20,642 bases of DNA from Clostridia bacterium (GCA_016297535.1 JAEDGL010000029.1:1-20642); one strand, 5' to 3'. Positions 7,424-14,951 are shown, numbered from the stretch's first letter. Translations and numbers: made by a program. The notes: generated by a model from the letters alone, not told the origin.

Positions 7424-7774
7424 ATGAGTGAAATCATTCGTTCCATCGAGAAGGCTCAGCTCCGCACCGATCTGCCCAAGTTCAACATCGGTGACACCGT
7501 TCGCGTTTTCGTGAAGGTTGTGGAAGGCAGCCGCGAGCGTCTTCAGGCTTTTGAAGGCACTGTGATGGCTAAGCGCAATGGCAGCGTCCGTGAAACGTTC
7601 ACCGTGCGTCGCGTGTCCTACGGCATCGGCGTCGAGCGTACGTTCCCTCTGCACAGCCCCCGCGTTGACCACATCGAGGTCATCCGTCGTGGTAAGGTTC
7701 GCCGCGCCAAGCTGTACTACCTGCGTTCTCTGCAGGGCAAGGCTGCCAAGATCAAGGAAGCCAAGCGCGTGTAA
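7424..7774 (+). CDS. rplS: 50S ribosomal protein L19
   Basis: A 116-residue ribosomal protein at the 30S-50S interface, of the usual length for bL19. Characteristic segments are FNIGDTVRVFVKVVEG, RLQAFEGTVMAKRNG, FTVRRVSYGIGVERTFPLHS and a C-terminal KVRRAKLYYLR. The ATG at 7424 follows AGGAGG by 8 nt; an open frame reaching back to 7301 would start inside the promoter. In many Firmicutes rplS follows rimM and trmD, but here it stands alone behind a Rieske oxidoreductase with its own promoter and terminator. Codon use shows the strong bias expected of a ribosomal gene, for example CGT/CGC for arginine. Confidence 0.98.
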   Translation: MSEIIRSIEKAQLRTDLPKFNIGDTVRVFVKVVEGSRERLQAFEGTVMAKRNGSVRETFTVRRVSYGIGVERTFPLHSPRVDHIEVIRRGKVRRAKLYYLRSLQGKAAKIKEAKRV

Positions 7775-7793
7775 TTCAAACGCAAACCCAGGG

Positions 7794-7821
7794 GCGCCCG
7801 AAACATTTTGGGCGCTCTTTT
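7794..7821 (+). terminator. Rho-independent terminator of rplS
   Basis: GCGCCC (7794-7799) and GGGCGC (7810-7815) pair, with possible extension by G-U and A-U pairs into the GAAACATTTT loop, then TCTTTT. It starts 20 nt after the rplS stop. The next gene has no obvious promoter, so some read-through may feed it. Confidence 0.8.
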
Positions 7822-7862
7822 GGTATATATTCAGCATGATCTGTTTGGACAGGAGGAACCAT

Positions 7863-8198
7863 ATGAAAGGGTACGACACGCAGGCCGCTCAGGCATTTAT
7901 TCTGGCGCATCTGGATCGCAGGGCATTTCGTTCCATCGCCAACGAACTGCCGCAGATGATTGGCGACATGATTACCTACGACCTGCATTTTATGCATGTG
8001 ACCGGCGTTGTGGATGAGAACGGCGAGCAGGGCGAAAATGACTACGATGATGATGAAGCGTTTGAATACATTTACGACGCATGGTTGTCCGATCACCCCG
8101 GCGTAGATGACGAGGATATGCTTGTGGCCGCGCTGCTTAACGAATATATGGATCTGCAGTACCGCTATCTGTGCGAAAACGGCCTTGCTGAGGTGTAA
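7863..8198 (+). CDS. Small acidic protein of unknown function
   Basis: A 111-residue protein that I do not recognise. The ATG at 7863 follows AGGAGG by 6 nt, an excellent site, which supports real translation. There is no signal peptide, membrane segment or cysteine cluster. The N-terminal half looks helical (about 5-42, ending in GDMITYDLHFMHVTGVVD). A very acidic linker follows (EQGENDYDDDEAFEYIYD, about 54-71). The C-terminus is another helical stretch containing VAALLNEYMDLQYRYLCENG. It lies between the rplS terminator and the zinc-ribbon protein. The AGCAG-GAAA-CTGCT-TTT hairpin at 8223-8239 might be a weak terminator. Cytoplasmic location is likely; no function can be assigned. Confidence 0.8.
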   Translation: MKGYDTQAAQAFILAHLDRRAFRSIANELPQMIGDMITYDLHFMHVTGVVDENGEQGENDYDDDEAFEYIYDAWLSDHPGVDDEDMLVAALLNEYMDLQYRYLCENGLAEV

Positions 8199-8286
8199 CA
8201 GTTAGGCGCTCAAACGTCAAACAGCAGGAAACTGCTTTTGACCCGGAGAACAGTTAACCGATTCCCATTCAAAGGAGCTTGCTTGA

Positions 8287-10191
8287 ATGAAATGTCCAAA
8301 CTGCGGAAAATGGAACCAGGCCAACCTGCCGCACTGCCGCTACTGCGGCGTGGAACTGCCTGTGGAAAGCGCCTATGGTCAACGCGGGGTACCGGCCTGG
8401 CAGCTGGAGCTTGAGGACAAGGTAAGAGCCAAAAGCTATATCCGCGTGGATGAAGACGGCGAGATTGAAAATACCGTTGATCCGCGCGACAAGCTGGCCG
8501 GTGATATGGCCGAATTGAAAAAGCGCAAGCTGGAGGGCGAGCAGAAGCAGCGTCAGCTGCGTCAGGAGGCCGCCCGGCGGGGAATGGCGCCCTCGGGCAG
8601 AACGGTGCGCACAACCAGCAACCGCAGTACCTTCTTTTCTGCATACGATAACCCGGAAACCACGCTCCGTCCTGTTGCGCCGGAGCTGGTGGAGGAGAGC
8701 CGTGTGGAGCCCGATGCCAGGCAGGTGTATCCCGCCAAATACCGTGCGTCCTACACACCCCAGCCCGAAGACGAGGTATACGGCTATGGCAATGCGCGCC
8801 GGATTGTCAATATTCAGAAACCGTCGGATGACGAAAACATCTATGACGGGTATCATGATACCAGCGCCTATCTGCCCGCCTATGCCAATCAGGACGAATA
8901 TGAAAATTCGCTGCGCATGCGGCAGGCCAGTCCGGGACGAAAGCCGCGCCGCTACCGCGGCAGAAGAATTCTCCGCTTTTTGGCCATTGCCGGCTGCCTT
9001 GGGCTGTCGGCCTGGCTGATCCTGTCCTTCGTGCTGCCCAGATTTTTCTTTAACAACGATTCGGAAAAGCGCGTAGCCACCGTAACCCCCACGATACGCA
9101 ACGATCTTGCCGCGCATACCATTGCCATTCCCGGCGAAGAGGGCCAGCGCATTACCATCCGCGAGCTTAGAACATCCGGCATTGTTACCGGCGGCGTTGC
9201 CACATTCGATGTGCAGGATCATGTATGGTACGATGATTACGACGATTATCTCCAGGATACCATGACGGTTACGCTTACACCGTATGTAATCACCGATTCC
9301 GGCAAGCAAAAGCCCCTGGAACCTGTTCGATATGAAATTGATATCCCGCTTTCGCCCATTGAGCTCAGCAAGCCGGACGGTACCTACAAGGAAGTCAGCA
9401 CGGCGATGTACAACATTGTGTTCTATGTGCGGTCCGGCAGCAGCGTTACCATCAATGGGGAGGACTACAGCGATCTGGTCAATACGGATGACGGCAAGGT
9501 AAGCTACAACGCAACCGTACAGCCCATTGGCAACAACGATATCAACATTGTCGTGCGCAGCCAGTATTGCCGTGAAAACACCATGAAAATTACCCTGTAC
9601 CGCGAAAAACAGGAAATTCCGTTGGATTTGGCCAGTGATATCGGCACTACCAGCAGCGCGCCAAGCGGCATGATGACCGTTCGCGGCACCACGCTGCCCG
9701 GCGCCATCGTACGGGTGCTGTCTCCCTATGTGGATCTGGATATCACCAATACGGATCTGGACGGCTCCTTCAGCTTTAACGCCAAATTTGATACCATCGG
9801 CAATAACACCATCGTTATTACCGCCGACTATCCGGGCAAAGCCACCACCCGGGTAGAGCATGTGGTTTACTATGTGCCCAATATTGACGTTTATTCCCGC
9901 AAGGCCTGGGATATCAAAACACAATATACGGATTTGATGGACAACATGTCGCTGAGAAAGGCCAATTCGCAAATTTATGTTTGCAAGGGCGTCATTACTT
10001 CCATTGATACCACCAAGCCGCAGCGTGCTTACATGAATATCGGCACGGAGGATAGTCCCAAAATGATCTACGTGGAAAATTCCTCCCGAACCACCTGGGA
10101 AGCCGGCAAATACTATCGCCTGTACGCGGATGCCTATGGCATGTATGACAGCATTCCCTGGCTGATTACCCGTTACACCTATACCGATTGA
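8287..10191 (+). CDS. Zinc-ribbon membrane protein with extracellular beta-sandwich repeats
   Basis: A 634-residue protein with no family name I can give. In order: an N-terminal zinc ribbon (Cys3, Cys6, Cys17, Cys20); a charged, partly coiled region (about 66-100); a long low-complexity, Tyr/Pro/Asp-rich linker to about 215; a basic stop and a membrane span (about 229-250); then an all-beta extracellular part. The latter has two glucodextranase-B/cadherin-like sandwiches (about 374-440, with VTINGEDYSD and GNNDINIVVRSQ; about 460-530, with GAIVRVLSP and GNNTIVITADYPG). The C-terminal ~75 residues could be an OB-like barrel. The ATG at 8287 has AAGGAG 9 nt upstream. The likely topology is type II, with the zinc ribbon in the cytoplasm. 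A wall-binding or signalling role is speculative. A strong terminator follows. Confidence 0.88.
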   Translation: MKCPNCGKWNQANLPHCRYCGVELPVESAYGQRGVPAWQLELEDKVRAKSYIRVDEDGEIENTVDPRDKLAGDMAELKKRKLEGEQKQRQLRQEAARRGMAPSGRTVRTTSNRSTFFSAYDNPETTLRPVAPELVEESRVEPDARQVYPAKYRASYTPQPEDEVYGYGNARRIVNIQKPSDDENIYDGYHDTSAYLPAYANQDEYENSLRMRQASPGRKPRRYRGRRILRFLAIAGCLGLSAWLILSFVLPRFFFNNDSEKRVATVTPTIRNDLAAHTIAIPGEEGQRITIRELRTSGIVTGGVATFDVQDHVWYDDYDDYLQDTMTVTLTPYVITDSGKQKPLEPVRYEIDIPLSPIELSKPDGTYKEVSTAMYNIVFYVRSGSSVTINGEDYSDLVNTDDGKVSYNATVQPIGNNDINIVVRSQYCRENTMKITLYREKQEIPLDLASDIGTTSSAPSGMMTVRGTTLPGAIVRVLSPYVDLDITNTDLDGSFSFNAKFDTIGNNTIVITADYPGKATTRVEHVVYYVPNIDVYSRKAWDIKTQYTDLMDNMSLRKANSQIYVCKGVITSIDTTKPQRAYMNIGTEDSPKMIYVENSSRTTWEAGKYYRLYADAYGMYDSIPWLITRYTYTD

Positions 10192-10244
10192 TCCTGTGCG
10201 GGGAAAAGCCTGAACGGCAGGGTGGGGGAAGGAAACCAGCCCGT

Positions 10245-10275
10245 TGAAAAAGCCCGCCTTTGACGGGCTTTTTCA
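10245..10275 (+). terminator. Strong terminator after the zinc-ribbon membrane protein
   Basis: A perfect 12-bp stem, TGAAAAAGCCCG (10245-10256) with CGGGCTTTTTCA (10264-10275), and a 7-nt loop. It has U-runs on both strands and so could work in both directions. Confidence 0.85.
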
Positions 10276-10335
10276 GCATTCCCCTGGTACGACCGAACGG
10301 TTTTTTGATAAGCAAATGGTTAGAAGGAGGGAGCT

Positions 10336-10806
10336 ATGGCCGAAATAACGCTAACGCCTATGACAAGGCAATTGTGTCATGAATTCTTTTCAGGCTTTGA
10401 AAACGACGCCGATCTTTTTGCCGATATGAGCAAGTTTCAAAAATACGTGTATGCTGAAGAGCGGGTAAACGCGTTTTTTGAAAAGCAACAGGCAAAAGAC
10501 CGCATCGCTCTGATGGTTCTGCTGGGAGAGCGTCCAATTGGGCAAATCATATTCAAGCAAATCGATGAGAGACAGCGGGAATGCACCTTGAGCATTCATA
10601 TGCAAAACGATCAATACAAAGGCAAGGGCTACGGAACAAGAGCGGAGCAGCTGGCGGTTGAATATGCATTGAACGAATTAAAAATGAAAAGAATCCATGC
10701 GGATACGATTCTAAAAAACAAACGAAGCCAGCATGTGCTGGAAAAGGTGGGCTTTCGGTTTGTCAGATCGGACGGCACGTTTTATTACTATGTGCTGGAA
10801 CGCTGA
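10336..10806 (+). CDS. GNAT-family N-acetyltransferase, RimJ/RimL type
   Basis: A 156-residue acetyl-CoA-dependent acetyltransferase. The acetyl-CoA loop is QYKGKGYGT (93-101, Q-x-x-G-x-G form), followed by the usual helix. Motif B is seen in RIHADTILKNKRSQHVLEKVGF (split around 119-140), with the Asn/Ser pattern of RimJ/RimL enzymes. The substrate is unknown: a ribosomal protein N-terminus, an amino acid or a small toxic amine are all possible. AGGAGG lies 5 nt before the ATG at 10336. The gene is visibly richer in A/T and AAA/GAA codons than its neighbours, suggesting later acquisition. It stands alone between two terminators. Confidence 0.88.
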   Translation: MAEITLTPMTRQLCHEFFSGFENDADLFADMSKFQKYVYAEERVNAFFEKQQAKDRIALMVLLGERPIGQIIFKQIDERQRECTLSIHMQNDQYKGKGYGTRAEQLAVEYALNELKMKRIHADTILKNKRSQHVLEKVGFRFVRSDGTFYYYVLER

Positions 10807-10814
10807 ATGCCCGC

Positions 10815-10859
10815 GCATACGGCGGGGGTGATCCGGCAGGCTGGTGCTTCGCCGTATGC
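10815..10859. repeat. Inverted repeat just after the acetyltransferase gene
   Basis: GCATACGGCG (10815-10824) and CGCCGTATGC (10850-10859) are perfect inverted copies with a 25-nt GC-rich loop; flanking GCCC/GGGC could extend it. No T-run follows, so it is not a simple terminator. Confidence 0.6.
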
Positions 10860-10875
10860 TGTGCCGGGCGGACCA

Positions 10876-10916
10876 TTTTTGTCTTAGACGAAAGCAGTCT
10901 CAGTTCCTGACAAAAA
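10876..10916. repeat. Nested inverted repeat in the same intergenic region
   Basis: The outer arms are TTTTTGTC (10876-10883) and GACAAAAA (10909-10916). Inside lies a second small stem, AGAC (10886-10889) with GTCT (10897-10900). The GC content of the stems is low. Its role is unknown. Confidence 0.45.
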
Positions 10917-10940
10917 AACACCTCAGAAGTGCTTCAAGTG

Positions 10941-10975
10941 AAGGGGGTTGCCTCATGATGAGACAACCCCCTTTT
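10941..10975 (+). terminator. Terminator between convergent genes (acetyltransferase and GerMN lipoprotein)
   Basis: AAGGGGGTTG (10941-10950) pairs with CAACCCCCTT (10964-10973), and the loop holds an inner CTC/GAG stem. TTTT follows on the plus strand. On the minus strand the hairpin is followed by TTCACTT, so it may also end the GerMN operon. Confidence 0.75.
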
Positions 10976-11034
10976 GAAAAGCAATACAATCCGTTACCGC
11001 TCGATCAAGTCGGTTTGGGAATGGGCATTCGTTT

Positions 11035-12570
11035 TCAGACGGGCAAAGGAAAGAAGAGGCCTCGCCAGTAGATTTCGCCGGTAAAGCCGTCAAACTGAGC
11101 GCCCGACTGAAAAAAGCAAACGTTTTGCACGCGGGGATTTGCGCAAAGCGTATTGACAAGCGCGTAGACCAAGAGACGCTCTTCCTCAGGTTTCAGGTCT
11201 TCGCACGTTGATGCAAAGGAGGGGGCAAAGTTGGCCAGCAGCGTTCTGTTGGAAAGCGCAAAGCCAAGGATGGTAGGATCCGTAATGCCTTTTTCCTTCA
11301 TCACCGGCAGCAGATCCGGCCTGCTGTCGCCCGGCTGAGGGCCTTTGGCCAGCTCGCACAGCAGCACGCGCGGATTGGAACACTGAAAAAAGGAGATCGC
11401 TCTTTCAGAAGAGGCCAGCTTCTGTGTTTCCTGATCCGCATAATACAGGGTGCAATAATCGTAAATCAAGTTGGAAAAATCAGAGCGGGAAAAGGCATGC
11501 AGGGCGGGATCCCCCGCTTCCTCTTCCGTAAGCAGCAGCGAATCCACCGGCGCACCGTTGATGGAAAGCGAAACGTCGCTTACGTTGGGGAAAAAGCTGG
11601 ATAGCGTGTAGCACAGGGAGGCGGTGCACTGCCTGCGCGTAATTCCGTAAGCCTCCAGCATATCGTCCAGATTGTGCGCAAAGTCCAGAGAAATGATCTT
11701 TCCGCCGTACGCGTCGTTCTCGGTCACAACGGGAGTTGTGGTTAAAAGATCGGCCAGCAGCGGAAGCTGAGGAGAGGCGATGGCCTGGTCGGCAGGACCG
11801 GCTGCAAGCTCGCGCAGGATGGTGGTAACCATATCAGGCTGGCGCTGGTTTTCAAAGCTGATGGTACGCGCCTCGCAAACCAGTCCTTCGCTGTTTTGCA
11901 GGGGAAAATACAGCGCTACATTGGCCGAAAAAGGCGCTGTCGCCGCACTCCCAATCGATGCACGGCGGGAAAGAAGCTGATCGTATACCGCGCTCAGATC
12001 ACGTTCGCTGCTGCGGGTTAAAGCGCCCATGGGCAGCGTGTTGGCAATATCCAGGCCAACAGGCTTGTCCACCACAAGCACGTTTACATAATGGATCTCT
12101 TCCAGCTCGGTCAGGGTATTGGCAATGGCCTGGCAAACCATGTAGAGCGCTTCGCGATCCAGCTGCAGTGCGGATGCGCTTAAATTTACGGTAACCACGT
12201 CGCGGCTTACCTCCACAGGGTTGGCGCCGTAGAGCGAAAGCTTTACACTGCCGCCAAGGGAGGAGGCATCGCGGCTGCCGGTATAGGAGAGCAGGGCGCG
12301 GACAAGGGTTTCCGCCTCGGGGCGGACAAGGGAAAACGAAATGCTGGTTTCAACCGTGGTAAGGCTGATGCTGTCGTGGCTGGGTAAATGCAGCAGGGCG
12401 CTGCGCGTATACTCAAGCGCGGCGTCGCCAATGGGGGCGGCATGGCTTACCTCGGCAGGCGGAAGTGTTACGGAAGGCGTGCTGTCGGTAACCGGCAAGC
12501 CGTTGGCCGTACAGCCGCAAAGCAGGAAAAGCAGGCAGATCAGCAGAAAAATCAGCCTTTTGGCGGGCAT
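11035..12570 (-). CDS. GerMN-domain lipoprotein, LpqB-like partner of the two-component system
   Basis: A 511-residue secreted lipoprotein. The lipobox is L-C-G-C with Cys20 as the lipidated residue, after a hydrophobic segment (about 6-18). The clearest GerMN unit is about 215-345, containing VALYFPLQ, ILRELAAGP, KIISLDFAHN and VSLSINGAPV. A degenerate unit follows at about 370-505 (VLLCELAKGP, LLANFAPSF) and another precedes it at about 65-175 (LVRALLSY, VVTVNLS, VNVLVVD), giving three related units. AAAGGAG lies 9 nt before the ATG at 12570. It begins 32 nt after the histidine kinase stop. In Actinobacteria LpqB, a GerMN lipoprotein encoded after MtrAB, modulates MtrB. The same order here suggests it tunes this kinase at the outer membrane face; that is inference. 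Confidence 0.88.
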   Translation of the reverse strand: MPAKRLIFLLICLLFLLCGCTANGLPVTDSTPSVTLPPAEVSHAAPIGDAALEYTRSALLHLPSHDSISLTTVETSISFSLVRPEAETLVRALLSYTGSRDASSLGGSVKLSLYGANPVEVSRDVVTVNLSASALQLDREALYMVCQAIANTLTELEEIHYVNVLVVDKPVGLDIANTLPMGALTRSSERDLSAVYDQLLSRRASIGSAATAPFSANVALYFPLQNSEGLVCEARTISFENQRQPDMVTTILRELAAGPADQAIASPQLPLLADLLTTTPVVTENDAYGGKIISLDFAHNLDDMLEAYGITRRQCTASLCYTLSSFFPNVSDVSLSINGAPVDSLLLTEEEAGDPALHAFSRSDFSNLIYDYCTLYYADQETQKLASSERAISFFQCSNPRVLLCELAKGPQPGDSRPDLLPVMKEKGITDPTILGFALSNRTLLANFAPSFASTCEDLKPEEERLLVYALVNTLCANPRVQNVCFFQSGAQFDGFTGEIYWRGLFFPLPV

Positions 12571-12602
12571 GTCATCGATCTCCTTTGGCGAAGAATGGGG
12601 GA

Positions 12603-14087
12603 TCAGCCTTGATGAATGGGAAGCTCTACGGTAAAGGTGGCGCCATTGCCTTCCTCGCTTTCCACGGAAACGGTGCCGCCGTGCATCAGCACCATCTGAT
12701 GCACAATGCTCAGCCCCAGACCCGTACCTCCCGTATCGCGGCTTCGGGCTTTATCCACGCGATAGAAGCGGTCAAAAATATGCGCCTGATCCTCTTTGGG
12801 AATGCCGGGCCCGTTGTCGCTCACGGTCAGGATTGCGTCGCGGCCGGAGCGAACAAGCCGCACGCGGATGGTGCCGCCCTCCTGCGTGTATTTGCTGGCG
12901 TTTTCCATCAGGTTATAGATCACCTGCGTCAGCTTGGCGCTGTCGGCGTACATTTCACAGCGGTCGTTAAGCTGCAGCTTCAGCTCCTGATGACGCTTGT
13001 CCGTCATCAGCCTGAGACGGCTGGCCGTGTCGCTTACCAGCTGGGCAAGGCTGAAGGTGGTGCGGTTGAGCCTCATGGTTTTGGAATCCATGCTGACCAG
13101 CGTAAGCAGGTCGCTGATCACCATGTTCAGACGGTCGATTTCCTTGTTGATATCCGTCAGGAATTCCGTGCGCATTTCCTGATCCATTTCCGGCTGATAG
13201 ATGATGCTTTCCAGAAGAATTTTCATGGTGGCCAGCGGCGTTTTTAATTCGTGGCTGGCGTTGGATACAAACTGGTTGCGGCTTTGATCCAGCATTTCCA
13301 GCTTTTCGGACATGGCATTAAACGTTTCGGACAACCGGCGCAGCTCACCGCTGCCCTGAACGGGCACGCGAACGGAAAAGTCGCCCCGTCCCATGCGCTG
13401 AATGCTGCGCGTAAGCGAAATGATAGGCCGGCTGATGATACGCGAGAAAACAAGCGCGATAATCATGGCCACGCAGGCGGCAATCAAAAAATAAAGAACC
13501 ATCCTGTCCTGCAGGTTGAAGACGCGCTGCATCATTTCCTGAATGGGGGAGGAGTAGAGCAGAACGCCAATGGTGCGATTGCCCTCCACCAGCGCAGAAG
13601 CACAATAGGCCACCCATTCCGCTCCTCCGTCAAAGGGCTGGAGAAGACGGATCGGATTAAACGTTTGCGCCTGCTCGGCCTCCTTGAGCGTATGCACGCC
13701 GTAGGCGGTGGTTTCGCCCAGGGAGAGGATGCTCGCCACCTCCGTAACCAGCATGCGCGAACCGTTGCTCTCACGTAAACTGTCGGATTGTACCTTTCCG
13801 CTGGCGTCCAGCACCAAAAGCCGCCCGCCCAGATCGGCGCTGGCGGCTTCCAGCTCCTGCTGCAGGGCAACCGTATCGCACGCTGAATACAGCGGGGTCA
13901 GTTCTTCTGCAAGCTTGTTGGTATTAGCACGATCCTGACGCATGCGGTCGTCGAACAAATAATCGCCCACCAGCCCAATCAGGGAGGTTGCTACCGCGTA
14001 ATAGCTGACCCCCAGAACAAGCAGGAAGGCGAGTATAATCTTCCAACGGATGGAAGTAAACGGGGTATTAGTCTTTGTCGGTGAAAT
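12603..14087 (-). CDS. HAMP-domain sensor histidine kinase with a non-canonical start
   Basis: A class I sensor kinase of about 494 residues if started at 14087. TM1 is at about 16-40, an extracytoplasmic sensor region at 41-195, TM2 at 196-218 and HAMP at 219-268. The HisKA box NASHELKTPL carries His279. The ATPase motifs are the N-box NLMENASKY (Asn396), G1 DNGPGIP (424-430), the F-box FDRFYR and G2 GTGLGL (454-459). All catalytic motifs are intact. No ATG, GTG or TTG occurs in frame between TM1 and about 14177. The nearest good arrangement is GGGAG, 9 nt, then ATT at 14087, overlapping the response regulator stop by about 20 nt. A TTG at 14177 is the alternative. It should phosphorylate the regulator encoded just upstream and be translationally coupled to it. 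Confidence 0.93.
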   Translation of the reverse strand: MSPTKTNTPFTSIRWKIILAFLLVLGVSYYAVATSLIGLVGDYLFDDRMRQDRANTNKLAEELTPLYSACDTVALQQELEAASADLGGRLLVLDASGKVQSDSLRESNGSRMLVTEVASILSLGETTAYGVHTLKEAEQAQTFNPIRLLQPFDGGAEWVAYCASALVEGNRTIGVLLYSSPIQEMMQRVFNLQDRMVLYFLIAACVAMIIALVFSRIISRPIISLTRSIQRMGRGDFSVRVPVQGSGELRRLSETFNAMSEKLEMLDQSRNQFVSNASHELKTPLATMKILLESIIYQPEMDQEMRTEFLTDINKEIDRLNMVISDLLTLVSMDSKTMRLNRTTFSLAQLVSDTASRLRLMTDKRHQELKLQLNDRCEMYADSAKLTQVIYNLMENASKYTQEGGTIRVRLVRSGRDAILTVSDNGPGIPKEDQAHIFDRFYRVDKARSRDTGGTGLGLSIVHQMVLMHGGTVSVESEEGNGATFTVELPIHQG

Positions 14088-14760
14088 AGTAGCCCACTCC
14101 CCACTTGGTGAAGATAAATTCAGGCTGAGCGGGATTGCGCTCGATCTTCTCGCGCAGTCTGCGGATATGCACGTCAACCGTGCGCGCGTCGCCGGTATAA
14201 TCGTACTTCCATACGGTTTCCAGCAGGGATTCGCGGCTGAATACCTTGCCGCGGTTGTTGACAAACACCTGCAGCAGATCAAACTCCTTGGCTGTAAGGC
14301 GGATATCCTTGCCGCCCAGCGATACAGAACGGTTGATGGCGTTGATCTCCATATCGTGCACCTTGATCACCTTGCGGAGCTCGTTCTGCACGCTGCCGGA
14401 TGCGCGGCGCATAATGGTTTTGATGCGCGCCTTGACCTCCAGAATATTGAAGGGCTTGGTCATATAGTCGTCCGCGCCGTATTCCAGGCCGAGGATTTTA
14501 TCGATCTGCTCGCCCTTGGCGGTAAGCATAATGATGGGCACATTGCTGTGCTCGCGAATGCGCTGGCACACGGTGATGCCATCTACCTTGGGCAGCATAA
14601 CATCCAGCAAAATAAAATCAAAATGGTTGGAGAAGAATTTGTTCAGCGCTTCCTCTCCATCTGCAGCGGAATCGGTTTCAAAACCTTCCTGCTCAAGCGT
14701 GTATTTCAAACCCTTGATAATCAGGGGCTCGTCATCGACCAAAAGAATCCGCTTTGCCAT
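14068..14760 (-). CDS. OmpR/PhoB-family response regulator
   Basis: A 230-residue DNA-binding response regulator. The receiver domain spans 1-120 with the acidic pocket Asp9/Asp10, phosphoacceptor Asp53 (ILLDVMLPKVDG), Thr80 and Lys102 (MTKPF). A winged-helix effector domain spans about 130-228, with LTAKEFDLLQVFVNN, the recognition-helix region RTVDVHIRRLREKI and the wing FIFTKWGVGYYF. The ATG at 14760 is preceded by AAGGAAG with 6-nt spacing; a frame reaching 14841 would run into the promoter. First gene of the regulator-kinase-GerMN operon; its stop overlaps the presumed kinase start. Target genes cannot be read from the window. An inverted repeat in its leader may serve autoregulation. 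Confidence 0.96.
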   Translation of the reverse strand: MAKRILLVDDEPLIIKGLKYTLEQEGFETDSAADGEEALNKFFSNHFDFILLDVMLPKVDGITVCQRIREHSNVPIIMLTAKGEQIDKILGLEYGADDYMTKPFNILEVKARIKTIMRRASGSVQNELRKVIKVHDMEINAINRSVSLGGKDIRLTAKEFDLLQVFVNNRGKVFSRESLLETVWKYDYTGDARTVDVHIRRLREKIERNPAQPEFIFTKWGVGYYFTDKD

Positions 14761-14773
14761 CGGCTTCTTCCTT

Positions 14774-14813
14774 TCCTGTACAATGACACAGCCAGGGTAT
14801 GACCGTGTCAGGA
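14774..14813 (-). promoter_or_regulatory. Inverted repeat in the response-regulator leader
   Basis: TGACACAG (14784-14791) and CCGTGTCA (14803-14810) form an 8-bp dyad (one G-U as RNA) around 11 nt. Outer TCCTG/CAGGA (14774-14778, 14809-14813) offers an alternative stem close to the ribosome binding site. It could be an operator for the regulator itself or an RNA hairpin affecting translation. Confidence 0.4.
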
Positions 14814-14828
14814 GATTGAGATATTTAC

Positions 14829-14857
14829 ATTGTAAAACCAATTATGAAAAAAATCAA
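14829..14857 (-). promoter_or_regulatory. Promoter of the response regulator-kinase-GerMN operon
   Basis: On the minus strand TTGATT (14857-14852), 17 bp, TACAAT (14834-14829), in an AT-rich stretch. The -10 has one mismatch and the -35 two. Transcription should start near 14822, about 62 nt before the ATG. Confidence 0.75.
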
Positions 14858-14907
14858 GCCTTTTGAAACAAAAACTTCATAATTTATTTGATGAATATAC
14901 ATTTGAG

Positions 14908-14951
14908 AAACAAACAAGCTGCGCAGCTGATCATTGCAGCGTACGCAGCTT
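14908..14951 (-). terminator. Terminator of the mrfA-mrfB-TPR operon
   Basis: On the minus strand AAGCTGCG (14951-14944) and CGCAGCTT (14923-14916) pair perfectly around a 20-nt loop, then GTTTGTTT follows. It begins 14 nt after the TPR gene stop. Confidence 0.65.

Noticed and set aside
8269..9972. A 567-codon open frame on the minus strand opposite the zinc-ribbon membrane protein
   Set aside because: It has no ribosome binding site or recognisable domains and contains low-complexity Ile/Gly/His/Arg stretches. The plus-strand frame has a clear start, a zinc ribbon and a membrane span, so this is a codon-bias shadow.
14088..14282. N-terminal extension of the histidine kinase to 14282
   Set aside because: Those residues are the response regulator gene read in another frame. 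They lack kinase features, and the true start must be close to TM1.
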